Source: Prevotella sp. (GTDB lineage Bacteria; Bacteroidota; Bacteroidia; Bacteroidales; Bacteroidaceae). Taken from it: a DNA stretch of 49,797 nt. The notes beneath the pieces are model-generated. The model did not search any database and had not been told where the DNA came from. It saw nothing but the letters and a program-made list of their open reading frames with translations. This document shows, one piece after another, positions 16,355 through 25,017 of the stretch. Each line of letters starts with the position of its first letter. Position 1 is the stretch's first letter. The translations under genes and the position numbers were made by a program. Where the stretch lies: positions 1 through 49,797 of the forward strand of contig JAFTGH010000009.1 of the NCBI GenBank assembly GCA_017458005.1. The letters are read 5' to 3'.

Positions 16355-17450
16355 AGTCAAACTGCACGTCTACGAAGTTATAATTGTGCTTGTCAGGATT
16401 GACAATGCTACGGTCGTTGACTAATGCGTATTCTGCGTTAATCTGCAGTCTCTTGTTGAAGAAATAGTTGAGACCAACCTCATACATGGTTTTTGAGTTA
16501 CCCCATGTCTTGTCTTTGCGATACAGGTTGTAACGTGCCTTTGCATGCAGTTTAGACTTGATGACAGGAACGATGCCGAATGCATAGAATCCATCAGCCT
16601 TGTCGCCTAACGATCTGTCCGCTCCATAACCTTGGCTGTGGATGTACTCTGCACGGAAAGTATACTCGTTCTTGTCATACTCGGCAGATAGGGCATAACG
16701 GTTTTTCTCGCCAATGCCAGCCTTACTACCAGTCCATCCAAAGGCTCCGACACGAACTCCGTCAAAAGGCATGACCCATAGTCCCCCAATGATGTCCTTT
16801 CGATTGTCCTTGTCTTTGGAGTTGATACCTTCACCATTATAGACTCCGATCTGATAGTGTAACAAGCGGCGACCGTTGGTGTTGGGGAAGAGGTCACCTT
16901 GAATCTGAATACCGATGTCACGGCCTCCGGAAGATTTCTCTCCAGTACGGTCGCCAAAACCAACGAGGTTGTTGATGACCATCGCATAGGAGTACCAGCC
17001 TTGTGTGATGGGGTGGGTGGGATTCTCAAACGAGAAGGCACGCTTAAACTGACCTGCTTTTACCCTGAACTCCTTGTATTTTACCCATTCCGCATAGAGA
17101 TCTACAAGGTAGAACGTAGATGCACCAGGACCAGACCCTAACGAACCTTGCGCTTGGGCGCGCCAGTCGAAATCGCCGATTTTACCGTCCAAGATCAGAC
17201 GCATGAGTCGCAGGTTAAAAGCATTCTCATGATTCTTGGAGGCAATGACCTCCTTCTCTCCTTCCTCATTGGTAATCGTTTCGTTGGAGTATTTATCATC
17301 GCCTTGGTATTGAAGCATTCCATAACCGCTAATCTTAATGTTCTTGACCCATTGGGGCAGTTCAATAACGGTCTTCTTTTCACTTTCTTGTGCATTGGAA
17401 GCCAATGCGAAACCCATCATTGCGAGGGTTAGGATCATTAGTTTCTTCAT
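16344..17450 (-). CDS. Phosphate-selective porin O/P-type outer-membrane protein
   Basis: 368 aa with a cleavable signal peptide (MKKLMILTLAMMGFALASNAQ). The body alternates polar and hydrophobic residues and ends in an aromatic strand (FVDVQFDFRF), as expected for a beta-barrel. Stretches such as NLRLMRLILDGKIGDFDWRAQ and FRVKAGQFKRAFSFENP match the OprO/OprP-like family of Bacteroidetes. The solute is unknown. It lies 5 bp after rlmD in the same orientation, so it is probably read from the upstream operon. Confidence 0.85.
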   Translation of the reverse strand: MKKLMILTLAMMGFALASNAQESEKKTVIELPQWVKNIKISGYGMLQYQGDDKYSNETITNEEGEKEVIASKNHENAFNLRLMRLILDGKIGDFDWRAQAQGSLGSGPGASTFYLVDLYAEWVKYKEFRVKAGQFKRAFSFENPTHPITQGWYSYAMVINNLVGFGDRTGEKSSGGRDIGIQIQGDLFPNTNGRRLLHYQIGVYNGEGINSKDKDNRKDIIGGLWVMPFDGVRVGAFGWTGSKAGIGEKNRYALSAEYDKNEYTFRAEYIHSQGYGADRSLGDKADGFYAFGIVPVIKSKLHAKARYNLYRKDKTWGNSKTMYEVGLNYFFNKRLQINAEYALVNDRSIVNPDKHNYNFVDVQFDFRF

Positions 17451-17455
17451 AATAA

Positions 17456-18889
17456 TTATCTTTTGGTTAATAATACTACATTCTCTACATGTGGGGTATG
17501 TGGGAACATATCTACAGGCTGTACTTCTGCTACTCGATAGGCAATATCCAAGTCCTGCAAGTCACGAGCCTGCGTGGCAGGATTGCATGAGACATAGACA
17601 ATACGCTGTGGAGCCGCTCTGAGGATAGTCTTCACGACATCGGGGTGCATCCCGGCACGAGGAGGGTCTGTGATAATCACATCAGGTCGTCCGTGTTCGG
17701 CAATAAAGTCGTCAGTCAGGATGTCCTTCATGTCACCAGCATAAAACAGCGTGTTGTCAATATGGTTCTCCAGTGAGTTGATTTTGGCGTCCTCTATCGC
17801 CTCTGGCACATACTCGATGCCAATCACTTTCCGTGCCTTCTTCGCCACGAAATTGGCAATAGTACCCGTACCTGTATAGAGGTCGTAAACCAAATCCTCA
17901 CCAGTCAGTCCTGCGAACTCCCTCGCCACTGAGTACAGATGGTACGCCTGCTCGGTATTGGTCTGGTAGAACGACTTAGGACCCACCTTGAAGCGCAAAT
18001 CCTCCATGGTCTCGTAGATATGGTCATTGCCTTTGAAAGTCAATATGTCCTGATCGCCAATGGTGTCATTACACTTCTGGTTATTGAGATACATCAGTGA
18101 CGTAATCTGTGGAAACTTATCGGCAAGATGCTGAAGCAGTCCCTTTGCCTTTTGCTCATCGCCCTCCTCATCGTAATGGAATTGGACGATGAGCATCCAT
18201 TCGCCAGTGTTGGAGTTACGGATAATGACATCACGCAGGAGTCCAATCTGTTGACGGAGGTCGAAGAAGGTCAGTCTGTGTGCCATCGCATAGTCACGTA
18301 CCTCATTACGGATTTGGTTATGCAGGTCGTCCATTAGCCAGCATTTCTCGATAGGTAGAATCTTGTCAAAGGCTCCTGTGATATGGAACCCGATGGCGGG
18401 CTGGTCTTTTAGACTTTGTGTCTCATCATGGGGTAGGGATGCAATCTCCTCACTGGTCAGGTAGCGCTTGTTGGCACATCCGAAATCCAGTTTGTTACGA
18501 TACTCCTGCGTCCTCACACTTCCAAGAATAGGGCGGAATGTTGGCAACTCCACTTTTCCGATGCGCGTCAATTGGTCGAACACCTGTTGCTGTTTCATCT
18601 TCAACTGCTCCTCATAGGGGAGTTGCTGCCATTTGCATCCTCCACAGGTTCCGAAGTGTTGACAGAACGGTTGGGAACGTCGGGGACTCATGCTATGATA
18701 TTGGATGACCTCTGCCTCCATGAACGAGTGTTTTTTTCGGTGTACCTGCAAGTCGCAGACATCACCAGGCACAGCCCATGGTACAAAGACAACCATATCA
18801 TCTACACGAGCCAGAGACTTTCCCTCTGCCGCATAGTCTGTGATAGTGATATGTTCTAAGATAGGTAGTGGCTTCTTCTTTCTTGCCAT
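17456..18889 (-). CDS. rlmD: 23S rRNA (uracil-C5)-methyltransferase, RlmD/RumA type
   Basis: 477 aa. An N-terminal TRAM domain (about 10-65) is followed by the 4Fe-4S cysteine motif CQHFGTCGGCKW (C76, C82, C85) with a probable fourth ligand near C183. The C-terminal SAM-dependent methyltransferase domain has DLYTGTGTIANF, TDPPRAGMHP and the catalytic YVSCNPATQARDL. It methylates a uridine of 23S rRNA; the exact site (U1939-like or U747-like) is not certain from sequence. It sits 2 nt after the uxuB-like gene and 5 bp before the porin. Confidence 0.9.
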   Translation of the reverse strand: MARKKKPLPILEHITITDYAAEGKSLARVDDMVVFVPWAVPGDVCDLQVHRKKHSFMEAEVIQYHSMSPRRSQPFCQHFGTCGGCKWQQLPYEEQLKMKQQQVFDQLTRIGKVELPTFRPILGSVRTQEYRNKLDFGCANKRYLTSEEIASLPHDETQSLKDQPAIGFHITGAFDKILPIEKCWLMDDLHNQIRNEVRDYAMAHRLTFFDLRQQIGLLRDVIIRNSNTGEWMLIVQFHYDEEGDEQKAKGLLQHLADKFPQITSLMYLNNQKCNDTIGDQDILTFKGNDHIYETMEDLRFKVGPKSFYQTNTEQAYHLYSVAREFAGLTGEDLVYDLYTGTGTIANFVAKKARKVIGIEYVPEAIEDAKINSLENHIDNTLFYAGDMKDILTDDFIAEHGRPDVIITDPPRAGMHPDVVKTILRAAPQRIVYVSCNPATQARDLQDLDIAYRVAEVQPVDMFPHTPHVENVVLLTKR

Positions 18890-18891
18890 GC

Positions 18892-20478
18892 TTATCTTGC
18901 CATTACATATTTGTGTAGGGTCTTGCGGACTGCGCCATTACCTGCGTACAGTTCCTTGACCATCCCTTCTATCTGCTCACCCAGCCCAGCCTCATAGAGG
19001 TCGAGACCGAACACGTCCTTCCTGCTGTAAAGACTCCTCAGGCACGAGAAATCCTGACCGGTCTTGCCAATCTCCAGCGGAGCAACGATTGCCTGCAACT
19101 CCTCCAACATTGGGTCTGGTGACGGCTCGAATGGTGTGCCGTCATCCTTGATGCCCTTCAGATAGCGGGCATAGCCAGCCAGTGTCAGCGGGATGAGAAC
19201 GAGGTTCTGCATGTCCAGTCCACGGGCGATGTACTTCTTGATAGTCTCACCAAAGCGGATAGGCAGTTTCTGTGAGGTGTCCATGGCGATACGCTGTGGG
19301 GCGTCTGGCATGAAGGGGTTAGGCAGACGGCGGTTGATAACCGCGCCGATGAACTCGTATGGGTTCAGCACGCCGGGATCTGTCACCACGGGCATCGCCT
19401 CCATATAGCCGATCTTCTGGATGAACGGACGCAGGTCCTCGTCAGCCATCTCCGCGGAGATAAGGGTATAGCCCAGCATACAGCCGTAGATGGACATGGC
19501 GGTATGAAGCGGGTTCAGGCAGGTCGTCACCTTCATGGTCTCCACCTGGTCCACCGTCTCACGGGTGGTATAGAGCGCGCCGCCTAAATCAAGCGGAGGA
19601 CGACCGTTGGTGTAATGGTCCTCGATGACCAGATACTGCACCTCCTCTGCGTTCACGAAAGGAGCGGTGAAGGTATGCTTCTCCGTCTCAATATAGTTGT
19701 TGTCCTCAAAACCGTCCTGCGCCAGCAGTTCCTTCACCTTCTCATGGGGACGAGGGGTGATTTTGTCAATCATCGACCAGGGGAAGGTAATCCTCGTCTC
19801 GTCCCTCAGGTAGTCGAGGAAAGCCTGTGGTGCCAGTCCGTCGCCCACCCAGCGCTCCGCATAGGCGAAGACACCAGCCTTCACCTTGTCACCATTGTGT
19901 GAGCAGTTGTCCATCGACTGTACTGTCAGGGGCAGCCTGCCTGCCTGATAGCGCTCCAACAGCAGGGCAGCGACCTTACCCATGGCGAGGACGGGCTTCA
20001 GTCCTCGTGCGAGGTCAGCGTCATTATAACTGTATCCCTTCTCCGTGATAGTGAAGGATATCATCTGCAAAGAGGGATTGCGGAAGATCTCCACTAGGCG
20101 GTCCCAGTCGCAGAACTGGTAGTCTGCCTTCAGCGCCTCAGTGACGGAGGCGATGACCTTCTTCTCAATGTTGCCGTCACTTTGCAGTGAGACGAGCAGC
20201 GACAGGTTATTATATGGGGAGTATGCCTTGTCGACGACCTCGAAGTCAAAGGTCTCGGCGACGATGACACCCCGGTCGTATTTGCCTGTGTTCAGCGCGT
20301 CGTTAAGGATCGCGGCAGGGAAGGCACGGAAGATGTTGCCTCCTCCGAAATGTACCCACGTGGGCTCCTTTGCCGTCTTCTCACGTATGGTCTTGATGTC
20401 AAACTTTGGGAGTTGGTAGCCTTTCGCCTCCCATTCCGCGGCATTGAAATTGCCGCTCATGATATCATTCAGTCTCAT
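18892..20478 (-). CDS. uxuB: Mannitol-dehydrogenase-family oxidoreductase, probable fructuronate reductase
   Basis: 528 aa. The N-terminal NAD-binding half contains THFGGGNIFR-like VHFGGGNIFRAFPAAIL; the C-terminal half has the helical mannitol dehydrogenase domain (CLNPLHTAMSIYGCMLG). Beside uxuA it most likely converts between D-mannonate and D-fructuronate in hexuronate breakdown. The protein is somewhat longer than E. coli UxuB (about 486 aa). An octamer repeat fills the short gap to uxuA upstream; rlmD follows after 2 nt. Confidence 0.87.
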   Translation of the reverse strand: MRLNDIMSGNFNAAEWEAKGYQLPKFDIKTIREKTAKEPTWVHFGGGNIFRAFPAAILNDALNTGKYDRGVIVAETFDFEVVDKAYSPYNNLSLLVSLQSDGNIEKKVIASVTEALKADYQFCDWDRLVEIFRNPSLQMISFTITEKGYSYNDADLARGLKPVLAMGKVAALLLERYQAGRLPLTVQSMDNCSHNGDKVKAGVFAYAERWVGDGLAPQAFLDYLRDETRITFPWSMIDKITPRPHEKVKELLAQDGFEDNNYIETEKHTFTAPFVNAEEVQYLVIEDHYTNGRPPLDLGGALYTTRETVDQVETMKVTTCLNPLHTAMSIYGCMLGYTLISAEMADEDLRPFIQKIGYMEAMPVVTDPGVLNPYEFIGAVINRRLPNPFMPDAPQRIAMDTSQKLPIRFGETIKKYIARGLDMQNLVLIPLTLAGYARYLKGIKDDGTPFEPSPDPMLEELQAIVAPLEIGKTGQDFSCLRSLYSRKDVFGLDLYEAGLGEQIEGMVKELYAGNGAVRKTLHKYVMAR

Positions 20479-20479
20479 C

Positions 20480-20521
20480 TTCTTTACTCTTTTACTTTTT
20501 TACCCTTTTACCCTTTTACCT
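20480..20521 (-). repeat. Octamer repeat GTAAAANN directly after the uxuA stop
   Basis: In the mRNA sense of uxuA, GTAAAA-type units recur with an exact 8-bp period (plus-strand AC at 20486, 20494, 20502, 20510 and 20518), starting next to the TAA stop. The tract is purely purine on the coding strand apart from the T of each unit. Confidence 0.75.
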
Positions 20522-21859
20522 TTAATCAAAGAATCCCGGTTGCTTATACTCAATACCCAACTCACGGTCGACGGTGGCGAGGATGCCCTGCACCTGTCCC
20601 AAGGCGAACATGCGCCCGAGGAGCGTGTATCCAGCGTTATGTCCGTGGCTGGACTCGTCGAGGATACCGCCAGGCTCGTCCGTGAAGGTCATGCCATGGT
20701 CGACACGCATCGGCAGTTGCGGGTTTTCTTTCTCAAAGATACGGGCAAGTTCTATAATGTCGGCACGACCGCCTAAGTGGCTTGCCTCCGTGAAGTCGCC
20801 GTTGGGGAAGATATGGCAGGAGCGGAGGTGTACGAAATGGGTGCGGTCGGCAAACTGCCTAGCGAGTTCCACCACGTTATTGTAGGCACCTGCGGAGAGT
20901 GACCCGGCGCAGAACGTCAGTCCGTTGTGCTTGTTGGGCACGGCGTCGAGGAACCACTGGATATCCTCCTGTGTGCGGACGATACGGGGCAGTCCGAGAA
21001 TCTCGATGGGGGGATCGTCGGGATGCACACACATGTTCATGTCATATTCCTCGCAGGTAGGCATGATAGCCTCCAGGAAGTACTTCATGTTGGCACGGAG
21101 TTGCGCCTTGTCGATACCCTTGTAGAGGTCGAGGAACTCACGGAACTTCTGCACGGGAGCCTCGTCGTTCTCGGAGAAGTTGCCGCTGACGAAGCCCTGC
21201 GTCTTGATGACGATGTTCTCCACCAGTTTGTGGTCTTTCTCGGGAGTCATCGCCTTGGCGAGTTCGTCGCACTCCGCCAGTACGTTTCTCGTAGGTGCGG
21301 GGGTGCGGAGTTGCGGAGGTACGAGATTTCTTTCGGTTGCTGGGGCATTCTCGCACCCCCGTGCCCCCGTACCTTCATACCCCCGAACTTCCGGCAAGCG
21401 GAACTGTTCCCATTCCTCACGGGCGCCCTCACGCTTCAGGATATAGATGTCGAAATAGGCGAACTCCGCATAGTTGAAATACAGGTTCGTGGCACCGTTG
21501 GGGTTGTTGTGGAACAGGTCGGTGCGCGCCCAGTCAAGGACGGGCATGAAGTTGTAGCAGATCGTGTGGATGCCCTCCGCCGACAGGTTGCGCAAAGACT
21601 CCTTGTAGACCTCGATCTGCTCGTCACGGTCAGGACCGCCGTACTTGATGGTCTCCACTACGGGCAGGCTCTCCACCACGCTCCAGCGCATCCCATAACT
21701 CTCGATATACTCACGAAGGTCACGGATTTTTTCCCGTGTCCATACTTGTCCCAGGGGAACGTCATGCAGTGCGGTGACGATACCCTCCACTCCGATTTGT
21801 CTCAGCATGGCAAGCGTGATCTTGTCCTTCTTGCCAAACCATCTCCATGTTCTTTCCAT
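20522..21859 (-). CDS. uxuA: Mannonate dehydratase with an inserted low-complexity loop
   Basis: 445 aa; E. coli UxuA has 394. It dehydrates D-mannonate to 2-keto-3-deoxygluconate. Conserved parts include MERTWRWFGKKD, CYNFMPVLDWARTDL (101-115), MCVHPDDPPIEILGLPRIV, CAGSLSAG and the C-terminal DHG region. Residues about 152-192 are an extra segment rich in Gly, Pro and Arg, encoded by 21284-21406. It has no counterpart in the E. coli enzyme and carries a GC-rich imperfect inverted repeat. The reading frame is preserved. Followed by the uxuB-like gene. Confidence 0.93.
   Translation of the reverse strand: MERTWRWFGKKDKITLAMLRQIGVEGIVTALHDVPLGQVWTREKIRDLREYIESYGMRWSVVESLPVVETIKYGGPDRDEQIEVYKESLRNLSAEGIHTICYNFMPVLDWARTDLFHNNPNGATNLYFNYAEFAYFDIYILKREGAREEWEQFRLPEVRGYEGTGARGCENAPATERNLVPPQLRTPAPTRNVLAECDELAKAMTPEKDHKLVENIVIKTQGFVSGNFSENDEAPVQKFREFLDLYKGIDKAQLRANMKYFLEAIMPTCEEYDMNMCVHPDDPPIEILGLPRIVRTQEDIQWFLDAVPNKHNGLTFCAGSLSAGAYNNVVELARQFADRTHFVHLRSCHIFPNGDFTEASHLGGRADIIELARIFEKENPQLPMRVDHGMTFTDEPGGILDESSHGHNAGYTLLGRMFALGQVQGILATVDRELGIEYKQPGFFD
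21294..21373. repeat. GC-rich inverted repeat inside uxuA
   Basis: Arms 21294-21308 and 21359-21373 are inverted copies matching at 12 of 15 positions (GGTRCGGGGGYRCGG). Base composition differs from the flanking uxuA code. It looks like a small palindromic element that inserted in frame. Confidence 0.55.
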
Positions 21860-21871
21860 AATATATTAGGT

Positions 21872-22360
21872 TTATCTGTTTTTCTCCATTTTCTTTTGAA
21901 TGATCTCATAGGCTTTCTCCCAGTCAGTGTCCAAAGAGAAGCGTGTGATACTCTCACCATTGTTGTAGTAACTAAGCACTAACTCCTTGTCTTTATCTTT
22001 GAAAAGGGGACAGTCTTTACTTGTTTCCATGAAGATCTTTGTCATTTCCTCTTGCAATGCTTGTGGCATCTCGTTGTATTGTACAAGTTTTTGGATATAG
22101 AATGTCACATATTGGTTCATGGCAAAAGCCTGTCGATCGAGGAAATAGACAGAAGAGTCAGGCATTTCCTCCTGCATTTTGATAGCAAGATAGTTGAGGG
22201 CGTCAACTTTAAACTGACTGATACTACGAACCAGTCCATGTGTCTGTGGATTCTCAACGAGTTGCTTGTTTTTCGTACGCAACTCATTGTATACCTCTTG
22301 TGCTTGAGCATTCATGCCGATGAAGAGCATGAGAACTAACAGAATCTTTTTCATTGTCAT
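21872..22360 (-). CDS. Secreted hypothetical protein
   Basis: 162 aa with a signal peptide (MTMKKILLVLMLFIGMNAQAQ; start could be Met3). The mature part is helical and charged, with ISQFKVDALNYLAIKM in the middle and no cysteine pair or lipobox. I recognise it only as a Bacteroidetes conserved secreted protein type; function unknown. It sits 1 nt after the ABC ATPase gene and 12 bp before uxuA, within a long minus-strand gene run. Confidence 0.75.
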   Translation of the reverse strand: MTMKKILLVLMLFIGMNAQAQEVYNELRTKNKQLVENPQTHGLVRSISQFKVDALNYLAIKMQEEMPDSSVYFLDRQAFAMNQYVTFYIQKLVQYNEMPQALQEEMTKIFMETSKDCPLFKDKDKELVLSYYNNGESITRFSLDTDWEKAYEIIQKKMEKNR

Positions 22361-22361
22361 T

Positions 22362-23708
22362 CTATTTTAGTATTGTTAGATATTTCTTATGAGTGATGAC
22401 GTTGGGTAGTTCCTCTTCATAATGAGTCACCATGACCATAGTCTTGTTACGTCGTTGACAGAAAGTCTCAATGACATCTTTCACCAGTCGGCGGTTCCAT
22501 AGGTCGAGCCCATGCAAAGGTTCGTCGAGTATCAGGAGTTGTGGGTCTTTGACAAAAGCACGAGCCAGAAGAACCAGTCGTTGCTCACCACTTGAAAGTT
22601 TCATGAATGAATTGTTGTATTTCCCTTCCATCCCGAAAATGTCAAGCCACCACTTGCAGATGGCATATTCCTCTTCGTTGGGCTTCACATAGAGTCCGAC
22701 AGAGTCTTTCAGACCACTTGCCACAATTCTGATGGCAGGCAAGTCACGTTGGTAGGAGCGGTGCATCTCAGGTGACACATAGCCAATGTGTTTTTTGATA
22801 TCCCAGATACTCTCCCCAGTACCACGTTGATGGTCGAAGAGTGTGATGTCACAGGCGTAACTCTGAGGATTGTCCGCACAGACGAGGGAGAGTAGGGTAG
22901 ACTTGCCACTACCGTTCTGTCCTGACAAAGCCCATCGCTCTCCGTTGAGCACGGTCCAGTTGACATCTTTTAAAATAGTGCGGTCACCATATCGGATGTT
23001 TACATTTCTCATCTTGATGACCTCGTCGGTGTCATAGTCATTGTCCTTGTACGGCAGATTGAGGATCGCTTCTGTTTTCTCCTTGCTTAATACGTGCTCA
23101 GGAACATCTCTCTGTCTGAAGAGGAACTCCTCTCTGGTACATGGTGGCATCACATGTCCGTCTCTTATTTCTATCACCTCCGAGACGGATGTTGGAATAT
23201 CATCCGTCTTAGAGAGTACCAGCATGATGTCTATCTCGTGTTTGTCAACCAACAACTGCAACAACTCCTTTAACTGGTCGCGTGTCTCTGCGTCAAGTCC
23301 GATAAACGGATTCTCCATGATGAGAAGTTTGGGGTTGGCAAAGAGCATCTTGGTAAGTTGAAACTTACGGAGTTCACCACTTGACAAAGTGATGACATAC
23401 TTGTCAAGTAGGGGCTCCATGTGGAATAGGTCATACAAGTGCTGTTGCAGTTTTCGACGTTCCTCCGTGTCCTCTCCGGCTAAGTTGTATGCTCGCTCTA
23501 GCAGTTCCCTGACATTAGGGGTCTCTGGGTCAATGTCGTGCTGGTTCCAACGCAGTTGTAAGTAGTATGACTTATCGACAGCAGGACCGTAAGAGTCGCT
23601 GAAAGCGATATAGCGTAGGCGGTCACTCGCCATTTGCTTACGCAGTGCCTCTATGTACTGCGTCTTTCCGCTTCCGTTACGTCCTACAATTGCCGTTATT
23701 TTTTGCAT
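22362..23708 (-). CDS. Twin-domain ABC ATPase (ModF-like), first site degenerate
   Basis: 448 aa, two nucleotide-binding domains and no membrane segment. NBD1 has Walker A GRNGSGKT (9-16) and signature LSSGE (108-112), but its Walker B reads LLIMENPF: Asp is Glu132 and the catalytic Glu is Asn133. NBD2 is canonical ([28 protein letters not shown]). This layout resembles ModF/PhrA-type soluble ABC proteins of unclear role rather than a transporter subunit. It overlaps ruvC by 13 nt. One active and one degenerate site suggests regulated or structural ATP use. Confidence 0.85.
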   Translation of the reverse strand: MQKITAIVGRNGSGKTQYIEALRKQMASDRLRYIAFSDSYGPAVDKSYYLQLRWNQHDIDPETPNVRELLERAYNLAGEDTEERRKLQQHLYDLFHMEPLLDKYVITLSSGELRKFQLTKMLFANPKLLIMENPFIGLDAETRDQLKELLQLLVDKHEIDIMLVLSKTDDIPTSVSEVIEIRDGHVMPPCTREEFLFRQRDVPEHVLSKEKTEAILNLPYKDNDYDTDEVIKMRNVNIRYGDRTILKDVNWTVLNGERWALSGQNGSGKSTLLSLVCADNPQSYACDITLFDHQRGTGESIWDIKKHIGYVSPEMHRSYQRDLPAIRIVASGLKDSVGLYVKPNEEEYAICKWWLDIFGMEGKYNNSFMKLSSGEQRLVLLARAFVKDPQLLILDEPLHGLDLWNRRLVKDVIETFCQRRNKTMVMVTHYEEELPNVITHKKYLTILK

Positions 23709-24262
23709 ACCTTGCTAACCTTTTCTTGATTCTTATTCACAAAGTCTTTCCATCCTCTGTAGTGTGCCTGTGACTCGGGACGGTTCATCTGCATGAAATG
23801 GCAGTATGCCGCCCCCAAGGCATCCGTGGCATCCATGAATTTAACCATGGCATCCTCGTCAAACTTCAGGAGTCGTTGCAGCATACCCGCGACTTGCTCC
23901 TTTGAAGCGGCGCCGTTACCTGTGATTGCCATCTTAATCTTCAGTGGCGCGTATTCGTGGATTGGCACACCATGATGGATAGCGGCAGCGATAGCGGTGC
24001 CCTGTGCCCTTCCGAGTTTTAGCATCGACTGTACGTTCTTGCCAAAGAAAGGCGCCTCAATAGCCATCTCATCAGGCAGGTAGGCATCGATAATACCCGT
24101 CACTCGCTCGAAGATATGTCCAAGTTTCAAGTAGGCATCCCCAAACTTTCTCAGGTCGATGACGCCCATTGTCACCATCTCAGCCTTGCCGTCCTTTACC
24201 TTCAAGACGCCATAGCCCATGATGTTTGTTCCGGGGTCGATGCCCAATATGACCTTTTCCAT
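23696..24262 (-). CDS. ruvC: Holliday junction endodeoxyribonuclease RuvC
   Basis: 188 aa. The catalytic acidic residues are recognisable: D9 (GIDPGTN), E69 ([10 protein letters not shown]), D144 and D147 ([13 protein letters not shown]). It resolves Holliday junctions with RuvAB, whose genes are not in this window. A -7 box TATCTTTG (24278-24271) lies just upstream, implying a near-leaderless transcript that may also serve the downstream ABC, hypothetical and uxu genes. Confidence 0.96.
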   Translation of the reverse strand: MEKVILGIDPGTNIMGYGVLKVKDGKAEMVTMGVIDLRKFGDAYLKLGHIFERVTGIIDAYLPDEMAIEAPFFGKNVQSMLKLGRAQGTAIAAAIHHGVPIHEYAPLKIKMAITGNGAASKEQVAGMLQRLLKFDEDAMVKFMDATDALGAAYCHFMQMNRPESQAHYRGWKDFVNKNQEKVSKVCKK

Positions 24263-24270
24263 ATCGTGTA

Positions 24271-24278
24271 CAAAGATA
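24271..24278 (-). promoter_or_regulatory. Probable ruvC promoter (-7 box)
   Basis: TATCTTTG on the minus strand; 20 nt upstream the sequence is ATG instead of TTG, so the -33 element is one base off. Predicted start is next to the ruvC ATG. Confidence 0.5.
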
Positions 24279-24315
24279 CGAATAAAATCTGATACTTACA
24301 TCATTCTTACCTTAT

Positions 24316-25017
24316 TTAACAACCTCCAAAATACGCTTCCAGTTCGTTGTTGGCACTTCCTTCTTGGTTGGGCAGGTCACGGATAATGACACCATGCTCT
24401 AAGAGTGCTATACGTGTGGAGATGTCCACCGTGTGCTGCAGGTTATGACTGGAAATCAGCAGGGTGGCTCCTGTCTCCTTGGCATAACCAGTTAGCACAT
24501 GCTTAAGGATGAGTTGACTTGACGGGTCAAGGAAATTGAACGGCTCGTCAAGGATCACAATCTGGGGACGGCGGAAAAGGGCGGAGATGATTCCCACCTT
24601 TTGCTTGTTACCGGCAGAGAGGTTGCGGATGAGTTTCTTCTGTCCGAAAACCTCGCCGGCGGCAAACTGCTCAAAGTCCTTCAGTCGCTCGTCAACCTGC
24701 TGTTGTGCCATTCCCGATACTTTACCCAGAAAGGCAAAATACTCCTCAGGGGTGAGGAAGTCGATCAGGAATCCCTCATCAATATATGCTCCCACCTGTT
24801 GCTTCCAAGCCTCGCTCTCTGCAGGATTGATGTCGTTGATGGCAACAGTCCCCTCGTCGGCTTTCAACAAGTCGAGAAGCATGCGGAATAGCGTAGTCTT
24901 ACCCGCCCCGTTGTTGCCGACGAGTCCAAGAATGTCACCATCGTTGATAGTGAATTGCTCGATGTTACATGCGACAGTGTCGCCAAACTGTTTCTTTAAA
25001 TGTTGAATCGTAATCAT
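24316..25017 (-). CDS. ABC transporter ATP-binding protein
   Basis: 233 aa, single NBD: Walker [12 protein letters not shown] (about 34-44), signature LSAGNKQKV, Walker [15 protein letters not shown] and the H-loop ([11 protein letters not shown]). It resembles the ATPase of ABC-2 type exporters, but no permease gene is adjacent. The ATG overlaps the secA stop (ATGA), so expression is coupled to secA. The transported substrate cannot be inferred. Confidence 0.88.
   Translation of the reverse strand: MITIQHLKKQFGDTVACNIEQFTINDGDILGLVGNNGAGKTTLFRMLLDLLKADEGTVAINDINPAESEAWKQQVGAYIDEGFLIDFLTPEEYFAFLGKVSGMAQQQVDERLKDFEQFAAGEVFGQKKLIRNLSAGNKQKVGIISALFRRPQIVILDEPFNFLDPSSQLILKHVLTGYAKETGATLLISSHNLQHTVDISTRIALLEHGVIIRDLPNQEGSANNELEAYFGGC

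Noticed and set aside
20927-21982. Long plus-strand open frame of 351 codons
   Set aside because: It is antisense to uxuA, which is clearly the real gene; the frame is a by-product of GC-rich codon usage.
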